Shown: one piece after another, positions 9,079 to 17,842 of the stretch | Numbering within the stretch: position 1 is the first letter of the stretch | Layout of the letters: each line of letters starts with the position of its first letter | Assembly (NCBI GenBank): GCA_027493935.1 | Contig: JAOSJV010000012.1 | Coordinates: forward strand, 372,001-436,000 | DNA from: Burkholderiales bacterium | GTDB lineage: Bacteria > Pseudomonadota > Gammaproteobacteria > Burkholderiales > SG8-39 | DNA length: 64,000 nucleotides | Direction of reading: 5' to 3' | Notes under the pieces: generated by a model | Databases searched by the model: none | Told to the model about the DNA's origin: nothing | Seen by the model: only the letters and a program-made list of their open reading frames with translations | Position numbers and translations under genes: made by a program

Positions 9079-9687
9079 ATGCACGGCCTTCTTTTCATCG
9101 TCTCGGCACCCTCCGGCGCGGGCAAGTCGTCGCTGGTGAACGCGGGCATCGCCGCCGACCCGAACCTGGAGCTCTCGATCTCGTACACGACGCGCGCCCC
9201 CCGCCCGGGCGAGGTGGACGGCCGCGAGTACCACTTCCTCGACCGTGCGGCCTTCATGCACATGCTGGAGGCCGGCGAGTTTCTCGAGAGCGCCGAGGTG
9301 CACGGCAATCTGTACGCCACCTCGCAGCGGCAGATCGAGCGCGCCCGCGCCGCCGGCCGCGACGTGGTGCTGGAGATCGACTGGCAGGGCGCGCAGCAGG
9401 TACGCCGCGCCTTCCCCGATGCGGTGAGCGTCTTCGTCGCCGCGCCGTCGATCGCCGAGCTGCGGGCGCGCCTGGTCAAGCGCGGACTCGATTCGCCGAC
9501 GGTCATCGAGCGGCGCCTGGAGGCGGCCACAGAGGAGATGGGGCATGTCGCCGAGTTCGATTATGTTATTATTAACAAAGACTTCGACGAAGCGCTGAAG
9601 GACTTCAGCGCCGTCGTGCGGGCCGCGCGGCTGCGCTTGGCGCAACAGTGCGCGCGACACCCGGAAGTGTTCGAAACGCGCGTGTGA
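9079..9687 (+). CDS. gmk: Guanylate kinase
   Basis: Phosphorylates GMP to GDP with ATP. 202 aa from the ATG at 9079 (MHGLLFIVSAPSGAGKSSL), which places the P-loop SGAGKSS about 12 residues in, as in the family; the upstream start would add 20 unrelated residues. SYTTRAPRPGEVDGREYHF (GMP binding) and DWQGAQQVR are present. It links nucleotide supply to the ppGpp enzyme gene downstream. Confidence 0.96.
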   Translation: MHGLLFIVSAPSGAGKSSLVNAGIAADPNLELSISYTTRAPRPGEVDGREYHFLDRAAFMHMLEAGEFLESAEVHGNLYATSQRQIERARAAGRDVVLEIDWQGAQQVRRAFPDAVSVFVAAPSIAELRARLVKRGLDSPTVIERRLEAATEEMGHVAEFDYVIINKDFDEALKDFSAVVRAARLRLAQQCARHPEVFETRV

Positions 9688-9729
9688 GACACTCGTCGCG
9701 ACGAGAGACCAACCGACACAGGAAACGAC

Positions 9730-9939
9730 ATGGCACGCATCACCGTCGACGATTGCCTGAAGCGGATTCCGAACCGCTTCCAGCTCACTCTGGCCGCAAC
9801 GTACCGCGCGCGCCAGCTCGCGCAGGGCGGCTCGCCGCTGATCGAGACCTCGCGCGACAAGCCCACCGTGATCGCGCTGCGCGAGGTTGCCGCCGGCAAA
9901 GTCGGGGTGGAGATGCTGAATCGCGTGAACGTCAGTTGA
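9730..9939 (+). CDS. rpoZ: RNA polymerase omega subunit
   Basis: Small 69-residue omega subunit that helps assemble RNA polymerase and forms part of a ppGpp site. MARITVDDCLKRIPNRFQL and KPTVIALREVAAGKV are characteristic. The Shine-Dalgarno-like CAGGAAAC lies 7-8 bases before the ATG. Located between gmk and spoT, the usual proteobacterial order. Confidence 0.97.
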   Translation: MARITVDDCLKRIPNRFQLTLAATYRARQLAQGGSPLIETSRDKPTVIALREVAAGKVGVEMLNRVNVS

Positions 9940-9993
9940 CCGTGCAGCCCGCGTGCGCGAGACGCGGCGCACGCACCCAAGGGAACGCCTGAC

Positions 9994-12231
9994 GTGGCCT
10001 TGGCCGGCAAAGGAAGCATCCAGCGCCTGCGCCACGCAGTCGCGCTGTTCGGCGGATCGCGCCGAGGCGCCGAGCGCAAGCGCGCCGCCGAGGGTGCGCC
10101 GGTCGCGCTGGCGGCGCCGCGCGCGGCCAGCCTCGCCGAGCTCAAATCCGCAGTCTCGGGCTACCTGAAGCCGACCGACCTCGCGCGCCTCGAGGACGCC
10201 TACCACTTCAGCGACCGGGCGCACGAGGGCCAGTTCCGCAAGAGCGGCGAGCCCTACATCCAGCACCCGGTCGCCGTAGCCGCGATCCTGTCGCAGTGGC
10301 AGCTCGACGCGCAGACGCTGGTCGCGGCGCTCCTGCACGACGTCCTCGAGGACACCGAGGTCGCGAAGGACGACATCGCGAAGCGGTTCGGCAAGCCGGT
10401 CGCCGATCTGGTCGACGGCGTATCGAAGCTCGACCGCATCGAGTTCCAGTCGGCGCAGGACGCCCAGGCCGAGAACTTCCGCAAGATGTTCCTCGCGATG
10501 GCGCGCGACGTGCGCGTCATCCTGATCAAGCTGGCCGACCGGCTGCACAACATGCGCACGCTGGACGCGGTGTCGCCGGCGCAGCGCCGGCGGGTCGCGC
10601 GCGAGACACTCGAGATCTACGCGCCGATCGCCAACCGCCTCGGACTGGACACGCTCTATCGCGAGATGCAGGAGCTCGCGTTCAGGTACCTGTATCCGCT
10701 GCGCTTCGCGACGCTCGCCAAGGCGGTTAAGGCCGCGCGCGGCAACCGCCGCGAGGTCGTCGGCAAGATCATGGAGGCGATCCGCGAGAAGCTCGCGGCC
10801 TCCGACATCGAGGCCACCGTCACCGGTCGCGAGAAGCACATCTACTCGATCTACAAGAAGATGGTCGAGAAGCACCTCTCGTTCAGCGAGGTGCTGGACA
10901 TCTACGGCTACCGAGTCGTGGTGAACGACGTCCCGTCGTGCTACCTCGCGCTCGGCGCGCTGCACGCGCTGTACAAGCCGGTACCGGGCAAGTTCAAGGA
11001 CTACATCGCAATCCCGAAGGTGAACGGCTACCAGTCGCTGCACACCTCGGTGATCGGCCCGTTCGGCATGCCGCTCGAGGTGCAGATCCGCACCTGGGAC
11101 ATGCACCGCATCGCCGAGACCGGCGTCGCGTCGCACTGGGTGTACAAGGACGACCAGGCGACGCTGTTCGAGGTGCAGCAGCGCACGCACCGCTGGCTGC
11201 AGTCGCTGGTCGAGATCCAGAATGCGAGCGGCGACCCGGCCGAGTTCCTCGAGCACATCAAGGTCGACCTGTTTCCGGAGGAGGTCTACGTCTTCACCCC
11301 GCGCGGTGAGATCAAGTCGCTGCCGCGCGGCGCGACCCCGGTCGACTTCGCCTACGCCGTGCACACCGACGTCGGCAACCGCACGGTGGCGGCGAAGGTG
11401 AACTACGAGCTCGTGCCGCTGCGCACCGAGCTCAAGAACGGCGACCAGGTCGAGGTGATAACGGCTGCGCACGCCAACCCGAACCCCGCGTGGCTCTCCT
11501 ACGTGAAGACCGGCAAGGCGCGCTCGCAGATCCGCCACTTCCTCAAGACGATGCAGTTCGAGGAGTCGGCGGCGCTCGGCGAGCGCCTGCTCAACCAGGC
11601 GCTGCGCGGCCTGGACGCCGAGCCGGCCGCGATCGAGCCCGAGCGGTGGGACAAGCTGGTGCGCGAGACGAGCGCGCGCTCACGCCAGGAGATCCTGGCC
11701 GACATCGGGCTCGGCAAGCGCCTGCCGGCGATCGTCGCGCGCGAGCTGCTGGCGCTCGCCGCCGAGTCGGAGGACGGGCGGCCGGGCGGCGCGATCGTGA
11801 TCCGCGGCTCCGAGGGGATGGCGGTGCAGTTCGCCAAGTGCTGCCGCCCGATCCCCGGCGACCCGATCTTGGGCTTCATCAAGAAAGGCCAGGGCCTGGT
11901 CGTGCACACGCACGACTGCCCGACCGCGGCCAAGTCGCGCTCGGATCCGGAGAAGTGGATCGACGTCGAGTGGGACCCGGAGACCGAGCGGATGTTCGAC
12001 GTCGGCGTCAAGGTCACCGCCGCCAACCAGCGCGGCGTGCTCGCGAAGGTCGCGGCGGCGATCGCCGACGCCGGCTCCAACATCGACAACGTCAGCATGG
12101 ACGAGGAGCGCGGCATGTACACCACCATGCAGTTCACGATCCAGGTGACCCGCCGGCAGCATCTCGCGCAGGTGATGCGCAGCCTGCGCCGGGTGCCCGA
12201 AGTGGCGCGGGTCGCGCGGCAGCGTGATTGA
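9994..12231 (+). CDS. spoT: Bifunctional (p)ppGpp synthase/hydrolase
   Basis: RelA/SpoT homologue, 745 aa, setting stringent-response alarmone levels. The N-terminal HD hydrolase domain is intact (LLHDVLEDTE near residue 110, then LADRLHNMRTL). It is followed by the synthetase domain (GREKHIYSIYKK, YGYRVVV, DYIAIPKVNGYQSLHTS), the TGS domain (VYVFTPRGEIKSLPRGATPV), and a C-terminal ACT domain (VTAANQRGVLAKVAAAIADA). An intact HD site and the gene order point to SpoT rather than hydrolase-dead RelA. The first 45 residues are a basic, low-conservation extension. Confidence 0.95.
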   Translation: MALAGKGSIQRLRHAVALFGGSRRGAERKRAAEGAPVALAAPRAASLAELKSAVSGYLKPTDLARLEDAYHFSDRAHEGQFRKSGEPYIQHPVAVAAILSQWQLDAQTLVAALLHDVLEDTEVAKDDIAKRFGKPVADLVDGVSKLDRIEFQSAQDAQAENFRKMFLAMARDVRVILIKLADRLHNMRTLDAVSPAQRRRVARETLEIYAPIANRLGLDTLYREMQELAFRYLYPLRFATLAKAVKAARGNRREVVGKIMEAIREKLAASDIEATVTGREKHIYSIYKKMVEKHLSFSEVLDIYGYRVVVNDVPSCYLALGALHALYKPVPGKFKDYIAIPKVNGYQSLHTSVIGPFGMPLEVQIRTWDMHRIAETGVASHWVYKDDQATLFEVQQRTHRWLQSLVEIQNASGDPAEFLEHIKVDLFPEEVYVFTPRGEIKSLPRGATPVDFAYAVHTDVGNRTVAAKVNYELVPLRTELKNGDQVEVITAAHANPNPAWLSYVKTGKARSQIRHFLKTMQFEESAALGERLLNQALRGLDAEPAAIEPERWDKLVRETSARSRQEILADIGLGKRLPAIVARELLALAAESEDGRPGGAIVIRGSEGMAVQFAKCCRPIPGDPILGFIKKGQGLVVHTHDCPTAAKSRSDPEKWIDVEWDPETERMFDVGVKVTAANQRGVLAKVAAAIADAGSNIDNVSMDEERGMYTTMQFTIQVTRRQHLAQVMRSLRRVPEVARVARQRD

Positions 12232-12283
12232 GCACAGCCGTCCCGAGCGGCGGCGCGATGGCCGACAGCCAGGAGGAGGAAAG

Positions 12284-13069
12284 ATGAAGGTCGGCACGAA
12301 CGGCGTCCGGATCAACTGCGAGATGGAGGGCGACGGGCCCTGGATAACGATGTCGCACTCGCTCGCCTGCAGCCTGCACATGTGGGACGAGCAGGCGGCG
12401 CTGCTCGCGCGGCACTTCAAGGTGCTGCGCTTCGACACGCGGGGGCACGGTGCCAGCGACGCGCCGGACGGCCCCTACTCGCTCGAGATGCTCGCCGACG
12501 ACCTCAAGGGGCTGCTCGACGCGCTCGACATCAAGCGTACGCATTTCGTCGGGCTCTCGATGGGCGGCATGATCGGCCAGGTGTTCGCGCTCAGGTACCC
12601 GGGCGTGCTGCGCACGCTGGTGCTCGCCGACACGACGAGCCGCTATCCGGCCGAGGCTGCGGGCGTGTGGGCCGAGCGCATCAAGGTGGCCGAATCGCGG
12701 GGGATGGAGCCGCTGGTGGCCCCGACGCTCGAGCGCTGGTTCACCGAGCCCTTCCGCGCGGCGAACCCGGATAAGGTGCGGCGGATCGCGCAGATGATCC
12801 GCACGACGCCGGTCGCGGGCTACGCCGGCTGCTCGCACGCTATCCCCAAGATCGACGTCTCGGCGCGGCTGCGCGAACTCGACGCGCCGGCGCTCGTCAT
12901 CGTCGGCGAGCGGGACACGGGCACCCCGGTCGCGATGGCGCGCGAGATCCACGAAAGCTATCCCGGCTCGGAACTCGTGATCATCCCCTCGGCGGCACAT
13001 CTCGCGAACGTCGAGCAGCCCGAGGCGTTCAACGCAGCGCTGGCGGACTTCCTCGCCAAGCACCGCTGA
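12284..13069 (+). CDS. Alpha/beta hydrolase, 3-oxoadipate enol-lactonase-like
   Basis: Alpha/beta-hydrolase of 261 aa resembling PcaD enol-lactonases. The nucleophile elbow is GLSMGGM (Ser about residue 93). FDTRGHGASDAP, the acid region VIVGERDTGTP and the catalytic His in AAHLANVEQPE complete the triad. The start at 12284 is set by a strong AGGAGGA upstream. In an aryl-CoA cluster it could hydrolyse a ring-cleavage lactone or a CoA thioester; the exact substrate cannot be read from sequence. It heads the run hydrolase-SDR-MarR-ligase-MDR. Confidence 0.82.
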   Translation: MKVGTNGVRINCEMEGDGPWITMSHSLACSLHMWDEQAALLARHFKVLRFDTRGHGASDAPDGPYSLEMLADDLKGLLDALDIKRTHFVGLSMGGMIGQVFALRYPGVLRTLVLADTTSRYPAEAAGVWAERIKVAESRGMEPLVAPTLERWFTEPFRAANPDKVRRIAQMIRTTPVAGYAGCSHAIPKIDVSARLRELDAPALVIVGERDTGTPVAMAREIHESYPGSELVIIPSAAHLANVEQPEAFNAALADFLAKHR

Positions 13070-13138
13070 TCGGCCGCGCGGGGCGCACCGCGTGGGCGCT
13101 TCGAGATTAGACTATCGACACCCGAAGGAAATCCCGCC

Positions 13139-13918
13139 ATGGCTGCAAGCACTCTCAGCGAACGCCACGCCGTCGTGACGGGCGGCGCGCGCGGCATCGG
13201 GGCCGCGATCGCGCAGGCGCTCGTGGCCGCCGGCGCCACGGTGACCCTCCTCGGCCGCGACGTGGCGCGCCTCGCCGCGCAGGCCGATGCGCTCGGCGGC
13301 ACGGCGGTCGCCGGCACGGCCCGGTGCGACGTCGCCGACGAGACCTCGGTCCGGGCGGCGTTTGCCGACATCCGCGCACGCCATCCGCACGTCGACATTC
13401 TCGTCAACAACGCCGGCCAGGCCGGCAGCGCGCCGTTCGCCCGGACCGATCTCGCGCTATGGGAGCGCATGCTCGCGGTGAACCTCACCGGCACGTTCCT
13501 GTGCATGCGCGAGGCGCTTCCCGCGATGGCGAAGCGCGGCTGGGGCCGAGTGGTGAACGTCGCCAGCACCGCCGGGCTGGTCGGCTATCCCTACGTCGCG
13601 GCCTACTGCGCCGCAAAGCACGGCGTCGTCGGGCTCACCCGCGCGGCTGCGCTCGAGACCGCGAAGAGCGGCGTGACGGTGAACGCGGTTTGCCCCGGAT
13701 ACACCGAGACCGACATCGTGGCCGATGCCGTGGCGAACATCGTCCAGAAGACGGGCAAGAGCGAAGCCGAAGCGCGCGCCGCGCTCGTCAGCCGCAATCC
13801 GCAGGGCCGCATGGTGCGCCCCGAGGAGGTGGCGAACGCGGTGCTGTGGCTCTGCCTGCCGGGCGCCGAGGCGATCACCGGCCAGTCGATCGCCGTCGCC
13901 GGCGGGGAGGTGACATGA
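13139..13918 (+). CDS. SDR-family NAD(P)-dependent dehydrogenase
   Basis: Classical short-chain dehydrogenase, 259 aa. The cofactor motif TGGARGIGAAIA is at residues 15-26, NNAGQAG follows, and the active-site Ser precedes Y-x3-K (YCAAKHG). The C-terminus ends GQSIAVAGGEV, as in 3-hydroxyacyl-CoA dehydrogenase or 3-oxoacyl-ACP reductase relatives. Its position between the hydrolase and a MarR regulator suggests oxidation of a hydroxyacyl-CoA intermediate of the aromatic route (inference). The stop overlaps the marR start as ATGA. Confidence 0.85.
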   Translation: MAASTLSERHAVVTGGARGIGAAIAQALVAAGATVTLLGRDVARLAAQADALGGTAVAGTARCDVADETSVRAAFADIRARHPHVDILVNNAGQAGSAPFARTDLALWERMLAVNLTGTFLCMREALPAMAKRGWGRVVNVASTAGLVGYPYVAAYCAAKHGVVGLTRAAALETAKSGVTVNAVCPGYTETDIVADAVANIVQKTGKSEAEARAALVSRNPQGRMVRPEEVANAVLWLCLPGAEAITGQSIAVAGGEVT

Positions 13919-14427
13919 CGCTCGGCGGCGCACCCGCCGCTGCGCGCCTCGACCGCGAATCGCGCGTCGCGCAGGGCGATCACGAGGCGCTGCGGCTGTG
14001 GCTGCGGCTGCTCGCGTGCACCACCCTGATCGAGACGTCGGTGCGCTCGGCGCTGCGCCGGGACTTCGATTGCACCCTGCCGCGGTTAGACCTGATGTCG
14101 AAGCTCGAGCGCCACCCCGAGGGCCTGCGCATGGGCGAGCTCTCGCGCCGCATGATGGTGACCGGCGGCAACGTCACCGGCATCACGGACCAGCTCGTGA
14201 AGGAGGGGCTCGTGACGCGCGAGGCGCCGCCAGACGACCGGCGCGCTTGCGTGGTCAAGCTGACTCCCACGGGACGCAAGGCGTTACTGCGCATGGCCGA
14301 GGCGCAAGCGGCCTGGGTGGCGCGACTGTTCGCCGGGCTGTCGGCCGCGGAGTGCCGGCAGCTGCACGCGCTGCTCGCGAAGCTGAAGGCGAGCGCGACG
14401 GCATCGGCCCGCAGCGAGGCCGCATAG
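13915..14427 (+). CDS. MarR-family transcriptional regulator
   Basis: 170-residue winged-helix regulator. The DNA-binding core MGELSRRMMVTGGNVTGITDQLVKEGLV (partly quoted) and the wing APPDDRRACVVKLTPTGRK are typical MarR. It is coupled to the SDR gene by an ATGA overlap and lies just before the aryl-CoA ligase. MarR proteins of aromatic CoA pathways commonly bind the CoA-thioester intermediate as inducer, so this is the best local candidate to control both catabolic blocks. Confidence 0.9.
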   Translation: MTLGGAPAAARLDRESRVAQGDHEALRLWLRLLACTTLIETSVRSALRRDFDCTLPRLDLMSKLERHPEGLRMGELSRRMMVTGGNVTGITDQLVKEGLVTREAPPDDRRACVVKLTPTGRKALLRMAEAQAAWVARLFAGLSAAECRQLHALLAKLKASATASARSEAA

Positions 14428-14623
14428 GCGGCGAGCGGATGTCGCGCGGCATGGGCGAGCGCTCTTTCCTCGATCGGCCGTTTCTCGCGCCGCGGCACCG
14501 TGCGTTCGGGCAGACGCTCGACGCCCGGGCCGGCCGGCCGCCCGCCGCCGCGGCGACACGCGCCGCCGAGGCGCGGATGCGCGTCGTCGCGCGCGCGCCG
14601 CTGCAGTCCACGAGGAGGGATGT

Positions 14624-16258
14624 ATGACCGGATACACGGCTCACGTCGACACGTTCGCCCGGGACAACCTGCCGCCGGCGGAGCGGATGCCCGAGGTACT
14701 GCTGGATCTGCCGGAGCTGCAGTATCCGGCGCGGATGAACTGCGCGACCGAGCTCCTCGACCGGATGGTCGCCGCCGGCCACGGCGACCGGCCCGTGATT
14801 CATGCGCCGATCGACGGAAAGAGGTATTCCTGCACCTACCGGCAGCTCCAGGTGCGCGCCAATCAGATCGCGCACGTGCTGCGCGAGGACCTCAAGCTCG
14901 TCCCCGGCAGCCGCGTCCTGCTGCGCGGGCCGAACAACCCGATGATGGCGGCGTGCTGGTTCGGCGCGATGAAGGCGGGCTGCATCACGGTCGCGACGAT
15001 GCCGCTCTTGCGCGCGAAGGAGATCACGCAGATCGTCGACAAGGCGCAGTGCGCGGCGGCGCTGTGCGACGTGCGCTTGGACGAGGAGATGAGGCTCGCG
15101 GCGGCCCAGTGCCCGAGTCTCGGGCAGGTGCTCTACTTCAACGACGGCCGCCCGGGATCGCTCGAGGCGCGCCTCGAGCGCAAGCTCCTGGAGTTCGAGA
15201 ACGTCGACACCGCTGCCGAGGATATCGCCCTGATCGCGTTCACCTCGGGCACGACCGGCCAGCCGAAGGGCTGCATGCACTACCACCGCGACGTGGTCGC
15301 GATGTGCGACCTCTTTCCGCGCTCGTGCCTGAAGCCCGCCGCGGACGACGTCTTCTGCGGCACGCCGCCGATCGCGTTCACGTTCGGCCTGGGTGGCATG
15401 CTGTGCTTCCCGATGCGCGTCGGCGCCTCGACCGTGCTGGTGGAGAAGCTCACCCCCGAGCTCCTGCTGCAGACGATCCAGGACTTCCGCGCGACGATCT
15501 GCTTCACCGCCCCGACGTTCTTCCGCCAGATGGCGCCGCTTGCCAAGAACCACGACCTCGCCAGCCTCGAGAAGTGCGTTTCGGCGGGCGAGGCGCTGCC
15601 CGACCCGACGCGCCAGCTCTTCAAGTCGGCCACCGGGATCGAGATCATCGACGGGCTCGGCTCCACCGAGATGATCCACATCTTCATCTCGCACACGCCC
15701 GAGCGCGTGCGCCGCGGCGCGACCGGCTACGCGATCCCCGGCTACACGGCGACGGTGCTCGACGAGGACGGCAAGCCCTGTCCGCCGGGCGTCGTCGGCC
15801 GGCTCGCGGTGAAGGGGGCCACCGGATGCAAGTACCTCGCCGACGAGCGGCAGACGGTGTACGTGCAGAACGGGTGGAACGTCACCGGCGACGCGTACTC
15901 GAGGGATGCCGACGGCTACTTCTTCTACCAGGCGCGCACCGACGACATGATCATCTCGGCCGGCTACAACATCGCCGGGCCGGAGGTCGAGGCGGCGCTG
16001 CTCGCGCACGAGGCAGTCGCCGAGTGCGGGGTGATCGGCGCGCCCGACGAGGAGCGTGGCATGATCGTCAAGGCTTACGTCGTGCTCAAGCCGGGGCGCC
16101 GCGGCGACGGCGCGACGGTGCAAGCGCTGCAGGATCACGTGAAGTCGAGCATCGCGCCCTACAAGTACCCGCGCGCGATCGAGTTCGTCGCGTCGTTGCC
16201 GCGCACCGAGACCGGCAAGCTGCAGCGCTTCAAGCTGCGCGAGCTCGCCGCGAAGTAG
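14624..16258 (+). CDS. Aryl-CoA ligase, 2-aminobenzoate-CoA ligase-like
   Basis: Acyl-adenylate-forming ligase, 544 aa. The P-loop is FTSGTTGQPKGCMHYHRD, the A5 region DGLGSTEMIHIF, the hinge region RTDDMIISAGYNIAGPEVE, and the C-terminal catalytic Lys lies in TETGKLQRFKL. The HIFISHTPERVRRGATGYAIPGY region (partly quoted) is typical of benzoate/2-aminobenzoate-CoA ligases. It would activate an aromatic acid with ATP and CoA for the monooxygenase/reductase at 24042-26378. The AGGAGGG ribosome site precedes the ATG at 14624. Benzoate or another aryl acid remains possible. Confidence 0.82.
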   Translation: MTGYTAHVDTFARDNLPPAERMPEVLLDLPELQYPARMNCATELLDRMVAAGHGDRPVIHAPIDGKRYSCTYRQLQVRANQIAHVLREDLKLVPGSRVLLRGPNNPMMAACWFGAMKAGCITVATMPLLRAKEITQIVDKAQCAAALCDVRLDEEMRLAAAQCPSLGQVLYFNDGRPGSLEARLERKLLEFENVDTAAEDIALIAFTSGTTGQPKGCMHYHRDVVAMCDLFPRSCLKPAADDVFCGTPPIAFTFGLGGMLCFPMRVGASTVLVEKLTPELLLQTIQDFRATICFTAPTFFRQMAPLAKNHDLASLEKCVSAGEALPDPTRQLFKSATGIEIIDGLGSTEMIHIFISHTPERVRRGATGYAIPGYTATVLDEDGKPCPPGVVGRLAVKGATGCKYLADERQTVYVQNGWNVTGDAYSRDADGYFFYQARTDDMIISAGYNIAGPEVEAALLAHEAVAECGVIGAPDEERGMIVKAYVVLKPGRRGDGATVQALQDHVKSSIAPYKYPRAIEFVASLPRTETGKLQRFKLRELAAK

Positions 16259-16350
16259 CCGGGGCGGCGCGCGTCGCGGGCCCCGCGGCCGCAGCGGTCC
16301 GCGGAGCCGGATGCCGGGAGGCGCACGCCCGCCACGGAAACAAGCCGCGT

Positions 16351-16372
16351 CCGGCCGCGTAGAATCGGCCGG
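16351..16372 (+). promoter_or_regulatory. Dyad CCGGCCG-N8-CGGCCGG around a possible -10
   Basis: Seven-base inverted arms (16351-16357 and 16366-16372) flank CGTAGAAT, which contains TAGAAT, a plausible -10 element, 24 bases before the MDR reductase start. It could be an operator-promoter or a weak hairpin ending the ligase transcript. No good -35 was seen. Confidence 0.35.
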
Positions 16373-16395
16373 TCGCAGACGCAGAGAGCCGATCG

Positions 16396-17415
16396 ATGAA
16401 GGCCTTCCAGCTCCAGGACGACTGGTCGATCGATCACCTGCGCCTCGTCGAGCGCCCCGACCCCGCGCCCGGTCCCGGCCAGGTGCTTGTCCGGATGAGC
16501 GCCGCTTCGCTCAACTACCGCGACCTCTTCGTGCTGCGCCGCGGCTACGGCGCCGCGACCGGGACGCTGCCGCTCGTGCCGGTTTCCGACGGCGTCGGCG
16601 AGATCGTCGCGCTCGGCACGGGCGTCGAGCGGCTCGCGGTCGGCGACCGCGTCTGCCCGATGTTCTTTCCCGACTGGATCGGCGGCGAGCCACGACGCGC
16701 GCGCATGAGCGCGATCCTCGGCGGCCCAGTGGACGGCACGATGGTGGGCTTGATGGCGATCGGTGCCGAGAGCGTCGCGCGCGTGCCACCGCACCTGTCC
16801 GACGCCGAGGCGGCAACGCTCCCGTGCGCAGCGCTCACCGCCTGGCGCGCGCTCGTGACCGAGGGTGGCGTCAAGGCCGGCGACACCGTCCTCGTGCAGG
16901 GCACCGGGGGCGTGTCGCTGTTCGCGCTGCAGTTCGCGAAGGTGCTCGGCGCGCGCGTGATCGTCACCTCCTCGAGCGACGCCAAGCTCGCACGCTCGCG
17001 CGCGCTCGGCGCCGACGCCGGCATCAACTACCGCACCCGTCCCGAATGGGGCGTGGCGGCGCGCGAGATTGCCGGCGGCGACGGCGTCGATCACGTGATC
17101 GAGGTCGGCGGCGAGCAGACCCTCAAGCAGTCGCTGCGCGCGGTGCGCGTCGGCGGCACGCTCAGCCTGATCGGCGTGCTCTCCGGCGGCAAGATGGACG
17201 TGCGCCTCGGGCCGGTGGTGACGCGCGCGGTGCGCATGCAGGGCGTCAGCGTCGGCTGCCGCGACGATTTCGAGGCGATGGTCCGCGCGATCGAGCAGCA
17301 CCGCCTGCAACCCATCGTCGACCGCGTGTTCGCGTTCGAGGAGCTGCGCGCGGCGCTCGACCACCTCGCGAGCGGAACTCAGTTCGGGAAGGTGTGCATT
17401 CGGCACGCAGCGTGA
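16396..17415 (+). CDS. Zinc-free MDR-family NAD(P)H oxidoreductase
   Basis: Medium-chain dehydrogenase/reductase, 339 aa, quinone-oxidoreductase-like. SLNYRDLFVLRRGYG and PLVPVSDGVGEI replace the Cys and GHE zinc ligands of true alcohol dehydrogenases, so it is probably a zinc-independent reductase. The Rossmann part shows VQGTGGVSLFALQFAKVLGA. It is the last gene of the rightward block. It might reduce an enoyl or quinoid intermediate, but the substrate is not determined by sequence. Confidence 0.8.
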   Translation: MKAFQLQDDWSIDHLRLVERPDPAPGPGQVLVRMSAASLNYRDLFVLRRGYGAATGTLPLVPVSDGVGEIVALGTGVERLAVGDRVCPMFFPDWIGGEPRRARMSAILGGPVDGTMVGLMAIGAESVARVPPHLSDAEAATLPCAALTAWRALVTEGGVKAGDTVLVQGTGGVSLFALQFAKVLGARVIVTSSSDAKLARSRALGADAGINYRTRPEWGVAAREIAGGDGVDHVIEVGGEQTLKQSLRAVRVGGTLSLIGVLSGGKMDVRLGPVVTRAVRMQGVSVGCRDDFEAMVRAIEQHRLQPIVDRVFAFEELRAALDHLASGTQFGKVCIRHAA

Positions 17416-17474
17416 CCACGTCGCCCGGTGGCGTGCGCCGGTGCCGTGCGCCGTCAGACCCCGGAGGGCGTTGC

Positions 17475-17842
17475 GCCGCTCACCGAGGCTTCAGCAGCCG
17501 CCTCACCGCGCCGGACATCGCCACCTTGCCCTCGCGCGCGTAGGCCTCGTGCCCGAACCAACAAGGGGGCGATGCCCCCTTGTAGATCCCCCGAGTCAGA
17601 GGCCTACGCGCTTGCGGCCCGCCGCTCACCGAAGCTTCAGCAGCCGCCTCACCGCGCCGGACATCGCCACCTTGCCCTCGCGCGCGTAGGCCTCGTGCCC
17701 GAACCAACAAGGGGCGATGCCCCCTTGTAGATCCCCCGAGTCAGAGGCCTACGCGCTTCCGGCCCGCCGCTCACCGAAGCTTCAGCAGCCGCCTCACCGC
17801 GCCGGACATCGCCACCTTGCCCTCGCGCGCGTAGGCCTCGTG
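17475..17842. repeat. Tandem repeat, about 145 bp x 2.5, made from a gene end plus hairpin
   Basis: Copies start at 17475, 17621 and 17766 (periods 146 and 145). The third copy is partial and is the genuine 3' end of the malonyl-CoA decarboxylase gene, read leftward. Each copy carries the last ~72 bases of that gene (peptide HEAYAREGKVAMSGAVRRLL, then the end) and its TGA. Copies one and two also contain a nested inverted structure: outer arms GCGCGTAGGCCTC and GAGGCCTACGCGC, inner hairpin CAAGGGGGC-GAT-GCCCCCTTG (17562-17582 in copy one). Copies one and two are nearly identical, which implies recent duplication or active conversion. Confidence 0.9.
17562..17582. terminator. GC-rich hairpin between convergent genes
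   Basis: CAAGGGGGC, loop GAT, GCCCCCTTG gives a 9-bp stem. A second copy occurs about 145 bases on (17707-17726, one G shorter). Being between the convergent MDR and malonyl-CoA decarboxylase genes, it could end transcription from both sides. There is no clear U-tract, so factor-independent termination is uncertain. Confidence 0.45.

Noticed and set aside
8986..11538. An 850-codon open frame on the minus strand opposite gmk, rpoZ and spoT
   Set aside because: It is the complement of well-conserved genes; its Arg/Val/Asp-rich composition is what third-position GC produces antisense. No domain is recognisable.
17475..17842. CRISPR-like array
   Set aside because: Units are about 145 bp, contiguous and include coding sequence; there are no short repeats with variable spacers and no cas genes.
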